From positions 1 to 64,000 of the forward strand of contig NZ_BSTF01000006.1 in the NCBI RefSeq assembly GCF_030269365.1: a DNA stretch of 64,000 nt, given 5' to 3'. Origin of the DNA: Lentzea sp. NBRC 102530 (lineage in GTDB: Bacteria > Actinomycetota > Actinomycetes > Mycobacteriales > Pseudonocardiaceae). The notes under the pieces were generated by a model. That model ran no database searches, was not told where the DNA came from, and was given only the letters and a program-made list of their open reading frames with translations. Positions 8,221 to 16,184 of the stretch are shown here, in pieces. Positions within the stretch are counted from its first letter, which is position 1; every line of letters starts with the position of its first letter. The translations under genes were made by a program, and so were the position numbers.

Positions 8221-8540
8221 GCCGGGCGTCGCAGCCTGGACGGCGGGCCTGGGCGGCGAGCTTGACTGAGGCGAGGCGAAGCCGGACTGGCGGGCCGGAC
8301 GACGAGGGCGTTCAGGCCGGCCAACCGGGCGGTTGAGGTGGGTGCGGCCGAGCAGCCGGCTCCCGATGCTTGCCTCACGCCGGCGTCCGCACACCAGCTA
8401 CCTCTCTCGCACGCGGCCCCGCGGCCTTGGCCTGCCCTGCACGCCTGCCCACCCTCACCTGCGGCACTCCACACCCGCTCCCAGCCCGCTCCACCGCCGT
8501 TCTCGGCTTGATCGCCCTCGCCCAGTCCGTGTTACTGTTC
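8221..8540. other. Intergenic stretch, no gene seen
   Basis: About 320 bases between the DUF899 stop and the next promoter motif. Sequence is C-rich and unusually low in purines on the + strand between 8380 and 8510. No credible reading frame, RNA gene or strong terminator hairpin was found. It ends with the dyad promoter at 8541. Confidence 0.5.
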
Positions 8541-8558
8541 ACTTGAAAAAGATATTGC
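8541..8558 (+). promoter_or_regulatory. AT-rich 18-bp dyad, promoter of the 8584 operon
   Basis: ACTTGAAAAAGATATTGC, aligned without gaps to the copies at 2461, 23039 and 40768. It lies 25 bases before GTG 8584 and probably drives the five-gene run up to 13511. Confidence 0.6.
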
Positions 8559-8583
8559 CTTCCTGAGGACCGTGGAGGGGATC

Positions 8584-9360
8584 GTGAGGTGTGACATCGG
8601 TTCCGCGCCGGACTTCGTCGAGGTGGCGCGGTCCTACGTGGAAAGCCACCCACACCTTTCCTCGCAGCGGATCGCCGTGGCCCGGCAGCTCAGGCTCGAC
8701 CTGGACGAGGGCTTCTGTCGCGACATGGCCGACCTGTTCGACCGGGCGCCACTGATGGTCTGGAACGACGACATGGCGCGGCGCTATGAGTTGTTCAAGC
8801 AGGCGAATCTGGCTCAGTACCGCGCCATCCGCGCTGCCGGGCTCGACGTGCGGCCGTGGTCGGGGGAGCGCGGGCCCTACGCGGACTCGCGTGACCTGGC
8901 CCGGCGCGTGCGGGAGACCGCCGTCCTGCACGTCTACCTGACGTCGGCCGGTCACGGGCCCGGGCCCGCCACGGGCTTCCACCCGCTGCGCGCTCCGTCG
9001 GGGGTGGTCGAGCACGGCGTGGAGCTCACGCACAACGACATCTCCCGGGTGGTGCATGACGTCTTCGGGCACGTCGTGCACGGGTACGCGTTCGGGCCGC
9101 GCGGGGAGTTCCTGGCCACCCGCACCCACCTGCCGATGTACCCGGACGACGCGCACCCGGTGCTGCTGAGCGAACAGGTCGGGCAGATCTGCTGGTTCTT
9201 CCACGGCCCGCACCTGCGGGTGGACGGCCGGGTGCCGGCGCGCGGTGAGCCTGGGTGGACGCCGCCCTCCGAACGGCCCTACGCGCAGCAGAAGGTCTTC
9301 CCGCTGTCCGCCTGGCACGTCGCCCGGTTCACGAACCTGTTCACGGAGGAGGACCGTTGA
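8584..9360 (+). CDS. Aromatic amino acid hydroxylase-like non-heme iron protein (putative)
   Basis: 258 residues from GTG 8584 (GGAGGGG directly upstream). The segment ISRVVHDVFGHVVHG carries H-D-x-x-G-H spacing (His, then His at +5), as in the iron-binding HELLGH of phenylalanine/tyrosine hydroxylases, and LLSEQVGQICWFFHGPHL resembles the following helix with the third ligand region (IYWFTVEFGL). The third ligand itself (Glu in hydroxylases) is not clearly aligned: Glu in LLSEQ or a His in FFHGPH are candidates. The protein is shorter than the ~300-residue hydroxylase core and has no regulatory domain. It may hydroxylate an aromatic precursor or be a diverged metalloprotein. Its stop overlaps the TTG start of the desulfurase gene (TTGA). 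Confidence 0.45.
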   Translation: MRCDIGSAPDFVEVARSYVESHPHLSSQRIAVARQLRLDLDEGFCRDMADLFDRAPLMVWNDDMARRYELFKQANLAQYRAIRAAGLDVRPWSGERGPYADSRDLARRVRETAVLHVYLTSAGHGPGPATGFHPLRAPSGVVEHGVELTHNDISRVVHDVFGHVVHGYAFGPRGEFLATRTHLPMYPDDAHPVLLSEQVGQICWFFHGPHLRVDGRVPARGEPGWTPPSERPYAQQKVFPLSAWHVARFTNLFTEEDR

Positions 9361-10625
9361 CGCACACCGCACAGGAGAGTCCCGCCACCGCCCTGCCGGC
9401 CGGCGTGCGGGACGACTTCCCGATCCTCACCACCTTGCCGGGGCCCTACCTCGACAACGCCGCCACCGCGCACAAGCCCCGCACGGTGCTCGACGCGATC
9501 ACCCGCTACTACACCACCGCCAACAGCAACGTCGGCCGCGGCTACCACGCGCTCGGCCGCCGGTCGACCGACGTCTACGAGCAGGCGCGGGCCGACGTGC
9601 AGGAGGCGCTCGGCGCGGCCCAGCCCGAGGAGGTCGTGTTCACCGCGGGCACGACCGACGCGGTCAACACCGTCGCCGACGGGCTGCGCCACCTGCTCGG
9701 CCCCGGCAAGGCGGTGCTGGTGAGCGGCATGGAGCACAACTCGAACCTGCTGCCGTGGCGCAGGCTCGCCGAGGAGACCGGTGCACAGCTGAGGGTGGCC
9801 CCGGTCGACGCGCGCGGACGGGTCGACACCGAGGCGTTCACCGCCCTGCTCGGGCCCGAGGTGCCGCTGGTCGCGCTGTCGCACGTGTCGAACGTGCTCG
9901 GCACCGTCAACCCGGTCGAGCAGCTCGTGGCCGCCGCGCACCGGCACGGAGCGCTGGTCGTCGTCGACGGGGCGCAGGCCGTGCCGCACCGGGCCGTGGA
10001 CGTGCGGGCGCTGGACGCGGACTTCTACTGCTTCTCCGCCCACAAGGTCTACGGGCCTATGGGGACCGGGGTGCTCTACGGCAAGCGCGACCTCCTCGAC
10101 GAGCTGCGCCCACCCCGCGTCGGCGGAGGCACGGTCAAGGGCGTCCACGCCACCGAGCCGGTCCGCTACGTGCCGGTGCCCGCGCGGCTCGAGGCGGGCA
10201 CGCCGAACGTCGCCGGCGCGGTGGGCCTGGCGGCGGCCCTGCGCTACCTCGACGGGCTGGGCAGGGACGCCGTGCGGGCACACGACGAGCAGCTGGTCCG
10301 GTACGCGGTGCACCGGCTGTCGGAACGGCCGGACGTGCGCGTGATCGGGGCACCGGAGGAGGACCCGAGCGGCATCGTGTCGTTCGTCGTCGACGGCGTC
10401 CACCCCTACGACGTGGGCGGGCAGCTGGACGAGCAGGGCATCGCGGTGCGCTGCGGTGTGCACTGCGCCAGCACGTTCCTCGACGACCTGGGCCTGCTCG
10501 GAACGGTGCGCGCGTCCTTCGCCGTCTACAACACCCGTGCCGACGTGGACACCCTCGTCGGGGCGCTGGACGCGGTGCGACCGGACGTCTGGACGAACGA
10601 GCACCCCACGACCCGTTTCCTCTGA
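9357..10625 (+). CDS. SufS-type cysteine desulfurase (class V PLP enzyme)
   Basis: 422 residues from TTG 9357, coupled to the previous gene by a TTGA overlap. PLP-dependent group II desulfurase: FPIL..LPGPYLDNAATAHKPRTVLDAI at the N-terminus, HNSNLLPWRRLA, the SHVSNVLGTVNPV strand, VVDGAQAVPH with the cofactor-binding Asp, SAHKVYGPMGTGVLYG with the Schiff-base Lys, and RCGVHCASTFLDDLG with the persulfide Cys in the place used by SufS. The full length and all key residues suggest an active enzyme that moves sulfur from cysteine to an acceptor. No SufBCD or SufU genes are next to it, so it is more likely dedicated to product sulfur chemistry than to Fe-S assembly. Confidence 0.85.
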   Translation: MTHTAQESPATALPAGVRDDFPILTTLPGPYLDNAATAHKPRTVLDAITRYYTTANSNVGRGYHALGRRSTDVYEQARADVQEALGAAQPEEVVFTAGTTDAVNTVADGLRHLLGPGKAVLVSGMEHNSNLLPWRRLAEETGAQLRVAPVDARGRVDTEAFTALLGPEVPLVALSHVSNVLGTVNPVEQLVAAAHRHGALVVVDGAQAVPHRAVDVRALDADFYCFSAHKVYGPMGTGVLYGKRDLLDELRPPRVGGGTVKGVHATEPVRYVPVPARLEAGTPNVAGAVGLAAALRYLDGLGRDAVRAHDEQLVRYAVHRLSERPDVRVIGAPEEDPSGIVSFVVDGVHPYDVGGQLDEQGIAVRCGVHCASTFLDDLGLLGTVRASFAVYNTRADVDTLVGALDAVRPDVWTNEHPTTRFL

Positions 10626-10646
10626 CCCGCGTCGCGAGGAGGTCCG

Positions 10647-11480
10647 ATGCCGACGGTGGACGAGCTGGAGCAGGTGCGCGCCGACCAGACCGCGATCTGG
10701 GACGCGGTGAGCGACGGCTGGCTGGCTTGGAGCGAGGAGTTCGAGAGCGCCGCGGGCGCGGTGTCCGCGGAGCTGGTGCGGCTGGCCGGGGTGCGTCCCG
10801 GCCACTCCGTGCTCGACTACGGCACCGGCCTCGGCGAGCCCGCGCTCACCGCTGCCCGCGTGGCGGGCGAGAACGGCGAGGTGGTGGGCGTGGACCTGTC
10901 ACCGCGCATGGTGGCGCGGGCACGGGAACGCGCGCCGGGCGTCCGGTTCCTCGTCGGCGGCACGGAGGTCGTGCCCGGCGGGCACGACGTCGTGCTGAGT
11001 CGCTGGGTGCTGCCGCTCGCGGCGGACCGGGCGGCCCTGTTGAGGGACCTGCGTGCGGCGCTGCGGCCCGGTGGTGTCCTGGCCGCAGCCGTGTGGGGCC
11101 CTCCCGCGGAGGTGCCCGTGATCGCCCTGGGCTTCGGCGTGCTGAGCGGGCTGCTGGAGCTCCCACCGCCACCACCGGGACCGGGCCCGTTCGCGCTGGC
11201 GGATCCGGCGGTGCTGCGCGACGAGGTCGCCGCGGCCGGGTTCGGCGAGGTCGCGGTGAGCGAGCTCGTGGTCGGCTTCCGGCTCGCCGGTCCCGAGGCG
11301 TTCGCCGACTTCACCCTCGACGTGCTGCCACCCCGGCTGCGCGGTCTGCTGCGCGGGAGGTACGGCGACGAACGCCACCCCGAGGTGGTCGCCGCGCTCG
11401 CCGCCGCGGCCGGCCGGTTCCGCGTGGACGGCTGCCTGCACCTCCCGTCGCGGTGCCTGGTGGTCAGGGCCGTCGCATGA
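10647..11480 (+). CDS. SAM-dependent methyltransferase
   Basis: 277 residues. Class I methyltransferase of UbiE/COQ5-like type: motif I VLDYGTGLGEPALTAARVAG, post-I VVGVDLSPRMVARARERAPG, motif II region HDVVLSRWVLPLA, motif III LRAALRPGGVLAAAVWGPP. ATG 10647 has GAGGAGG upstream. It sits between the desulfurase and the C-S-lyase-like gene and overlaps the latter (ATGA), so S-methylation is an attractive guess, although the acceptor (O, N, S or C) cannot be read from the sequence. Confidence 0.8.
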   Translation: MPTVDELEQVRADQTAIWDAVSDGWLAWSEEFESAAGAVSAELVRLAGVRPGHSVLDYGTGLGEPALTAARVAGENGEVVGVDLSPRMVARARERAPGVRFLVGGTEVVPGGHDVVLSRWVLPLAADRAALLRDLRAALRPGGVLAAAVWGPPAEVPVIALGFGVLSGLLELPPPPPGPGPFALADPAVLRDEVAAAGFGEVAVSELVVGFRLAGPEAFADFTLDVLPPRLRGLLRGRYGDERHPEVVAALAAAAGRFRVDGCLHLPSRCLVVRAVA

Positions 11481-12607
11481 GGTTCGACACGAGGCTGGTG
11501 CACGTGGGCCAGGAGCAGCAGGACGGCACCGGTGACGTCGTCCCGCCCCTGCACCTGGCCTCGACCTACGACCGCGACGCGCAGGACCCGCCGCGCTGGT
11601 TCTACGCCCGTGGTGAGAACCCGACGAGGGAAGGTCTCGAACGCTGCCTGGCCGCGCTGGAGGACGTGCGGTTCGCCTCGGTGTTCTCGTCCGGGCAGGC
11701 CGCGGGGGCGACGGCGCTGGCCGTGCTCGCCCGGCGCAGGGTGATCGTCTCGGACGACGTCTACGGCGGTACGCACTCGTTGATGGGCACCCTCGCCGCC
11801 CAAGGCGTCGAGGTGCGGTACGTCGACCTGGCGGACCCGGCGGTCGTGGCACGCGTGTTCGACGACCGCGCGGAGGGCGCGCTGGTGTGGGTCGAGACGC
11901 CGACGAACCCGCTGCTCAAGATCGTGGACCTGGCCGAGGTCAGCAGGCGGGCCCACGCCGCCGGGGCGGTCGTGCTCGTGGACAACACGCTGGCGGGGCC
12001 GGTGCTGCAGCAGCCGTTGCGGCACGGCGCCGACGTGACGCTCTACAGCACCACCAAGTCCGTAGCCGGGCACCTGGACGTGCTCGGCGGGGCGCTCGTG
12101 CACGACCGCGAGGACCTGCACGAGGCGTTCACCGCCCACCGCACGGCGGTCGGCAACGTGCCGGGCCCGTTCGACTGCTTCCTGGTCCACCGCGGCCTCA
12201 AGACGCTGGCGCTGCGCACCCGCTGCCAGGTCGCCACCACCGGGTTGCTCGCCGACGCGCTGCGCGAGTCGCCCGCCGTCGCCGAGGTCCGCTACCCGGG
12301 ACTGCCGGAACACCCGGGGCACGCGGTCGCCGCCCGGCAGATGGCCGGGTTCGGCTCGCTGATCTCGTTCCGCTACCGCGGCGACGTGGACGCGCTGCTG
12401 CGCCGGCTGCGGCTGTTCGCCAACGCGGTCAGCCTCGGCGGCGTCCGGTCGCTGGCCGGGTGCCCGGCCACCACCACCCACCGCCCCGTGCCGCAGGAGA
12501 CCAGGACGGCGCTGGGCATCACCGACGACCTGGTGCGCGTGTCGGTCGGCATCGAGGACCCGCAGGACCTGCTCGACGACCTGGACCGGGCGCTGCACGG
12601 CACCTGA
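11477..12607 (+). CDS. Methionine gamma-lyase/cystathionine gamma-synthase-like PLP enzyme
   Basis: 376 residues. Cys/Met metabolism PLP family: TRLVHVGQEQQDGTGDVVPPLHLASTYDRD split over the N-terminus, YARGENPTREGLERCLAALE, FSSGQAAGATALAVL, DDVYGGTHSL, ETPTNPLLKIVDL, VDNTLAGPVLQQPLRHGADV and the Schiff-base Lys in LYSTTKSVAGHLD. The family covers cystathionine synthases and lyases, and methionine gamma-lyase; the calicheamicin enzyme CalE6 is a methionine gamma-lyase of this family. Subclass cannot be settled by eye. Next to SufS, a methyltransferase and a homocysteine methyltransferase, a role in releasing or transferring a reduced sulfur unit for the product is plausible. Confidence 0.82.
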   Translation: MRFDTRLVHVGQEQQDGTGDVVPPLHLASTYDRDAQDPPRWFYARGENPTREGLERCLAALEDVRFASVFSSGQAAGATALAVLARRRVIVSDDVYGGTHSLMGTLAAQGVEVRYVDLADPAVVARVFDDRAEGALVWVETPTNPLLKIVDLAEVSRRAHAAGAVVLVDNTLAGPVLQQPLRHGADVTLYSTTKSVAGHLDVLGGALVHDREDLHEAFTAHRTAVGNVPGPFDCFLVHRGLKTLALRTRCQVATTGLLADALRESPAVAEVRYPGLPEHPGHAVAARQMAGFGSLISFRYRGDVDALLRRLRLFANAVSLGGVRSLAGCPATTTHRPVPQETRTALGITDDLVRVSVGIEDPQDLLDDLDRALHGT

Positions 12608-12629
12608 CGACGCATCGCGGAGGACTGAC

Positions 12630-13511
12630 ATGGCGGAGTTGACCCTGCTCGACGGGGCCGTCGCGACCGAACTGCACCGGCGCGGCATCCCGATCACCGC
12701 ACCGTGGTGGACCACGCGGGCCGTCCTGACCGGGCCGAAGCGCACCGTGCTGCAGTCCGTGCACGAGGACCACGTCGCCGCCGGCGCCGACGTGATCACC
12801 GCGAACACGTTCCGCGCCAACCTGCGGACCCTGCAGGGCAACGGGCTGGAGGACGCGGGCCTCGCGTGGATGGTGCACGCGGCGGTGGGCGTCGCCACCG
12901 CGGTGCGCAACGCCACCGGCCGCCGGATCAGGGTCGCGGGGTCCGTCGCACCGGTCGAGGACTGCTACCGGCCGGACCTCGTGCCCCCGGACGACGAACT
13001 GCGGACCGAGCACCGCTGGCTGGCCGTGGAACTGGTGCGCGCGGGCGTCGACCTGGTGCTGGTCGAGACCATGAACTCGGTGCGCGAGGCGCGGATCGCG
13101 GTGGGCGAGGCGGTGGCGGCGGGAGCGCCCGCTTGGGCGTCGTTCGCCTGCGGGCCCGACGCACGCCTGCTCTCCGGCGAACCGCTGGCCGAGGCAATGC
13201 GCGCGGTGACGGGGGAGGGCGCGAGCGCGGTGCTCGTCAACTGCACGCGCCCCGGCGACGTCGAGGCGGCGCTCGCCGTGCTGGCGGAGGCCGGTGTGCC
13301 GTTCGGCGCCTCGCCCAACCTGGAGGACCGCACCGTCGCGGCGGAGGGAGACGGGCACCTGCCCGTCGCCGTCACGCCGGAGGAGTTCGCCGCGCTGGCC
13401 GCGCGGTGGCGGTCGGAGTTCGGCGCTTCGGTGCTCGGTGGCTGCTGTGGCACGACGCCCGAACACCTCGCCGCGGCGGCGAAGGCGGTCGCGGCGGTGT
13501 CCGCGCGGTGA
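12630..13511 (+). CDS. Homocysteine S-methyltransferase family protein
   Basis: 293 residues. Zinc-dependent thiol methyltransferase (MmuM/BHMT type): DGAVATELHRRGIP at the N-terminus, EDHVAAGADVITANTF, EDCYRPDL, LVLVETMNSVREARIAV, and the three zinc ligands Cys in VLVNCTRP and the pair in GGCCGTTPEHL. It is the usual length for MmuM-type enzymes, which methylate homocysteine with S-methylmethionine or SAM. ATG 12630 has GCGGAGGA upstream and lies 22 bases after the lyase gene, so it ends the sulfur operon. It could recycle homocysteine generated by the methyltransferases or act on another thiol. Confidence 0.85.
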   Translation: MAELTLLDGAVATELHRRGIPITAPWWTTRAVLTGPKRTVLQSVHEDHVAAGADVITANTFRANLRTLQGNGLEDAGLAWMVHAAVGVATAVRNATGRRIRVAGSVAPVEDCYRPDLVPPDDELRTEHRWLAVELVRAGVDLVLVETMNSVREARIAVGEAVAAGAPAWASFACGPDARLLSGEPLAEAMRAVTGEGASAVLVNCTRPGDVEAALAVLAEAGVPFGASPNLEDRTVAAEGDGHLPVAVTPEEFAALAARWRSEFGASVLGGCCGTTPEHLAAAAKAVAAVSAR

Positions 13512-13568
13512 TCACCGGGCCGATCACCGGCGCGACTAGCATTGGCCACCCGGAAGGGTGGTGCTGGC

Positions 13569-14222
13569 GTGGTGTCCTCGAAACGCGACTACGGGCAGTT
13601 CTGCGGGCTGGCGGCGGCGCTGAACGTGATCGGCGAACGCTGGACGCTGCTCGTGGTGCGCGAACTGCTGGTCGGGCCCACCCGCTTCACCGAGTTGATC
13701 GACAACCTGCCCGGCATCGGGCCGAACCTGCTGACCGACCGGCTGCGCACGCTCGTCGAGGAGGGCCTGGTCGAACAGCAGCCGGTGCCCGGCGACGGAC
13801 GGGCCCGCCAGTACGCGCTCACCGCCGTGGGGGCCGAACTCGCACCGGCGGTGCTGGCACTGGCCAGGTGGGGCCTGCAGTTCCTCGACGAGACCGACTC
13901 CTCGGGTGCGACCCGTGCGCGGTGGGGTTTCCTCGCGGTGCAGGCGATGGTGCGGGAAGACCGCGTCCCGGACGTGGACGAGGTCTACGAGTTCCGGGTG
14001 GCCGACCAGACCTTCACCATCGCGGTGGCCTCGGGCGCGGTCGCGTTCGGCCACGGTCCCGCCGCCGCCGCGGACCTCACGATCGAGTGCGACACGGACA
14101 CGTTCGTGCGGATCGGCGCGCGCATGCTGTCGCCGTTGCAGGCCATCGCCTCGGGCGCGGTGAAGATCTCCGGCGCGGAGGAGGCCATCCGGCGCTGCAC
14201 CTGGATGCTCGGCCTGCACTGA
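13569..14222 (+). CDS. Second HxlR-SCP2 regulator
   Basis: 217 residues from GTG 13569, with GGAAGG upstream; a longer frame starts at 13542 but has no ribosome site. Same build as the 6819 protein: HxlR winged helix (CGLAAALNVIGERWTLLVVRELLVG, LPGIGPNLLTDRLRTLVEEGLVE) followed by an SCP2-like lobe (TFTIAVASGAVAFGHGP... DTFVRIGARMLSPLQAIASGAV). The N-terminal Cys (YGQFCG) is also kept. Unlike its paralogue there is no AT-rich island at its start; the upstream sequence is the end of the homocysteine methyltransferase gene, so it may be read through from there. It is followed after 34 bases by the 2,3-dehydratase gene. Confidence 0.85.
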   Translation: MVSSKRDYGQFCGLAAALNVIGERWTLLVVRELLVGPTRFTELIDNLPGIGPNLLTDRLRTLVEEGLVEQQPVPGDGRARQYALTAVGAELAPAVLALARWGLQFLDETDSSGATRARWGFLAVQAMVREDRVPDVDEVYEFRVADQTFTIAVASGAVAFGHGPAAAADLTIECDTDTFVRIGARMLSPLQAIASGAVKISGAEEAIRRCTWMLGLH

Positions 14223-14256
14223 CCCGGTGCGCCTCCGGTCGCGGAGGTGGGGTGCG

Positions 14257-15702
14257 GTGACGGCCGGATGGCGGTCCGCCGCGGTGGCCGCGGGCGAGCG
14301 CGCGGCACCGGCCCGGCTGGCCCGTTCCGCCCAGGCCGGACGCAGCGCGGTGGCGTCCGAGGACGCGGAACAGTGGTTCGGCGAGCGGTCCCGCACCACC
14401 GAACTGCACGTGCAGCGGGTGCCCCTCGACGCGCTCACGGGCTGGCACGCGGATCCGTCCACCGGCGACCTCCACCACGACAGCGGCCGGTTCTTCTCCG
14501 TGCGCGGCATCGACGTGTCGGTGCACGGCCACGAGGTGTCCCGCTGGAACCAGCCGATCATCCACCAGCCCGAGGTGGGCGTGCTCGGCTTCCTGGCGCG
14601 CGAGTTCGACGGCGTGACCCACCTGCTGGTGCAGGCCAAGGTGGAACCCGGCAACGTCAACGGGGTCCAGCTCTCGCCGACCGTGCAGGCCACCCGCAGC
14701 AACTACACCGGCGTGCACCGCGGCCGTTCCGTGCCCTACCTCGGGCACTTCCTGGACGCCCGGCCGGAGCGGGTGCTCGTGGACGTGCGGCACTCCGAGC
14801 AGGGCGCGTGGTTCTACCGCAAGCGCAACCGCAACGTCGTCGTCGAGGTCGTCGAGGACGTGGAGGTCCTGGACGGGTTCCGCTGGTTCACGCTGGGCGA
14901 GGTGCACCGGATGCTCGCGCGCGACGACGTGGTGAACATGGACGCCCGCACGGTGCTGGCGTGCCTGCCGTTCGCCGGTGACGGCCTGACCGCCGACCTG
15001 GCCGCGGCGGGCGACGACTTCCGCTCCGCTCTCGTGCGCTCCTGCGAACCGGACGCCGGCAGCGTGAACACCACCGGCGAACTGCTGCGCTGGATCAGCG
15101 AGTGCCGCACCAGGACGGACTTGCGCACGACGGACGTACCGCTCGCGGCGCTACCTGACTGGCACCGCTCGGGTGACCGGATTTCGCACCGCAGCGGCGC
15201 GTTCTTCGACGTGACCGGTGTGCGGGTGCGGGCACCGGACCGCGAGGTCGCGAGCTGGTCGCAGCCCATGATCGAACCGCGTGGCGTCGGTCTCACCGCG
15301 TTCGTCGTGACCAGGATCGGGGGAGTGCTGCACGCCCTCGTGCACGCGCGCGCCGAGGCCGGCTGCGCGGACGTGGTCGAGCTGGCGCCGACCGTGCAGT
15401 GCACCCCGGAGAACTACCGGCACCTGCCCGCGCGGGCCCGGCCGCGTCACCTGGACCTGGTGCTGCGCGCGCGGCCCGAGCAGATCAGGTTCTCGGTCGT
15501 GCAGTCGGAGGAAGGCGGCCGCTTCTTCCACGCCCGCACGCGCAACGTGGTCGTGGAGGTCGGCTCACCGGACGGCGCGGAGAGCCACGAGCACCGCTGG
15601 GTGGCCGTGCACCAGCTGGTGGACCTGTTGCGGCACAGCCATTACGTCAACATCCAGGCGCGCAGTCTCGTGGCCGGCCTGCACACGTTGCTGGCGCCGT
15701 GA
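14257..15702 (+). CDS. NDP-4-keto-6-deoxyhexose 2,3-dehydratase
   Basis: 481 residues from GTG 14257 (GGAGG 9 bases upstream; the longer frame from 14227 lacks one). Two tandem ~220-residue copies of the EvaA/TylX3/SpnO fold: copy 1 has PLDALTGWHADPSTGDLHH, PIIHQPEVGVLGFLAREFDG, ATRSNYTGVHRG and SEQGAWFYRKRNRN; copy 2 repeats them as PLAALPDWHRSGDRISHRSG, PMIEPRGVGLTAFVVTRIGG, CTPENYRHLP and SEEGGRFFHARTRN. The enzyme removes water from C2-C3 of NDP-4-keto-6-deoxyglucose and so commits the sugar to the 2-deoxy series. With the 3-ketoreductase, 3-dehydratase, aminotransferase and N-methyltransferase at 31-36 kb it can complete a forosamine-type pathway. A second copy lies at 46574. Confidence 0.93.
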   Translation: MTAGWRSAAVAAGERAAPARLARSAQAGRSAVASEDAEQWFGERSRTTELHVQRVPLDALTGWHADPSTGDLHHDSGRFFSVRGIDVSVHGHEVSRWNQPIIHQPEVGVLGFLAREFDGVTHLLVQAKVEPGNVNGVQLSPTVQATRSNYTGVHRGRSVPYLGHFLDARPERVLVDVRHSEQGAWFYRKRNRNVVVEVVEDVEVLDGFRWFTLGEVHRMLARDDVVNMDARTVLACLPFAGDGLTADLAAAGDDFRSALVRSCEPDAGSVNTTGELLRWISECRTRTDLRTTDVPLAALPDWHRSGDRISHRSGAFFDVTGVRVRAPDREVASWSQPMIEPRGVGLTAFVVTRIGGVLHALVHARAEAGCADVVELAPTVQCTPENYRHLPARARPRHLDLVLRARPEQIRFSVVQSEEGGRFFHARTRNVVVEVGSPDGAESHEHRWVAVHQLVDLLRHSHYVNIQARSLVAGLHTLLAP

Positions 15703-15716
15703 CGCGCCGGGGCGGG

Positions 15717-16025
15717 TCAGTCCGCCAGTGTGTCGAGGTACTGCTCCAGGTTGTCGAACCGCCCGGACCACAGCCTGCGGTAGGGCTCGAGCCAGCGGTC
15801 GAGCTCCATCAACGGGCCCGGACACAGCTCGTAGATGCGGCGCTGGGCGTTCTTGCGCGCGCGGACGATGCCCGCTTCGCGCAACACCTTGAGGTGCTTG
15901 GAGGTTCCGGGCTGCGAGAGGCCCAGCTGCTCCACCAGTTCCCCGACCGGGCGGGGACGCTCCAGCAGCAGCTCGACGATGCGCTGACGGGCCGGATCTG
16001 CCAGTACGGCGAAGACGTCGGCCAT
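15717..16025 (-). CDS. ArsR-family transcriptional regulator
   Basis: 102 residues on the reverse strand. Compact winged helix of the ArsR type: MADVFAVLADPARQRIVELL, then PVGELVEQLGLSQPGTSKHLKVLREAGIV (recognition helix) and RRIYELCPGPLMELDRWLEPY. This C-terminal pattern is that of the SdpR-like subgroup, not of metal-sensing ArsR proteins, and no paired Cys metal site is visible. A palindromic operator lies 8 bases upstream of its start, in the space it shares with the divergent secreted-protein gene at 16185; it probably controls itself and perhaps that operon. Confidence 0.88.
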   Translation of the reverse strand: MADVFAVLADPARQRIVELLLERPRPVGELVEQLGLSQPGTSKHLKVLREAGIVRARKNAQRRIYELCPGPLMELDRWLEPYRRLWSGRFDNLEQYLDTLAD

Positions 16026-16032
16026 GAGGTGA

Positions 16033-16050
16033 ACAATACGTGCACGTTGT
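16033..16050. promoter_or_regulatory. Probable ArsR operator
   Basis: ACAATACGTGCACGTTGT, containing the perfect 10-bp palindrome ACGTGCACGT (16038-16047) within imperfect ACAA/TTGT flanks. It lies just upstream of the ArsR gene start, a typical autoregulatory position. Confidence 0.55.
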
Positions 16051-16149
16051 ATGCCTCGCAAGTTATAGACGTCGCCGGGTGAGCTGCCGCGTCCCGGTGG
16101 CTGGGAGCCGCACGGGCGGGTTGCTCTGACCGACGTGGACTTGCTAGCG

Positions 16150-16167
16150 TTTTTTAAAGTAATTTGC
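16150..16167 (+). promoter_or_regulatory. AT-rich promoter motif of the 16185 operon
   Basis: TTTTTTAAAGTAATTTGC, a diverged copy of the shared 18-bp element ending in the same TTTGC position. It is 17 bases before ATG 16185 and close to the ribosome site GGGAGGA. Confidence 0.45.
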
Positions 16168-16184
16168 CCACCTGGGAGGACCTC

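Noticed and set aside
9357-10625. SufS as part of an Fe-S assembly operon
   Set aside because: No sufB, sufC, sufD or sufU neighbours; it is cotranscribed with lyase and methyltransferase genes instead.
9245-12607. 1120-residue + strand frame
   Set aside because: Only its last third (from 11477) is a real gene; the rest is an out-of-frame reading of the desulfurase and methyltransferase genes.
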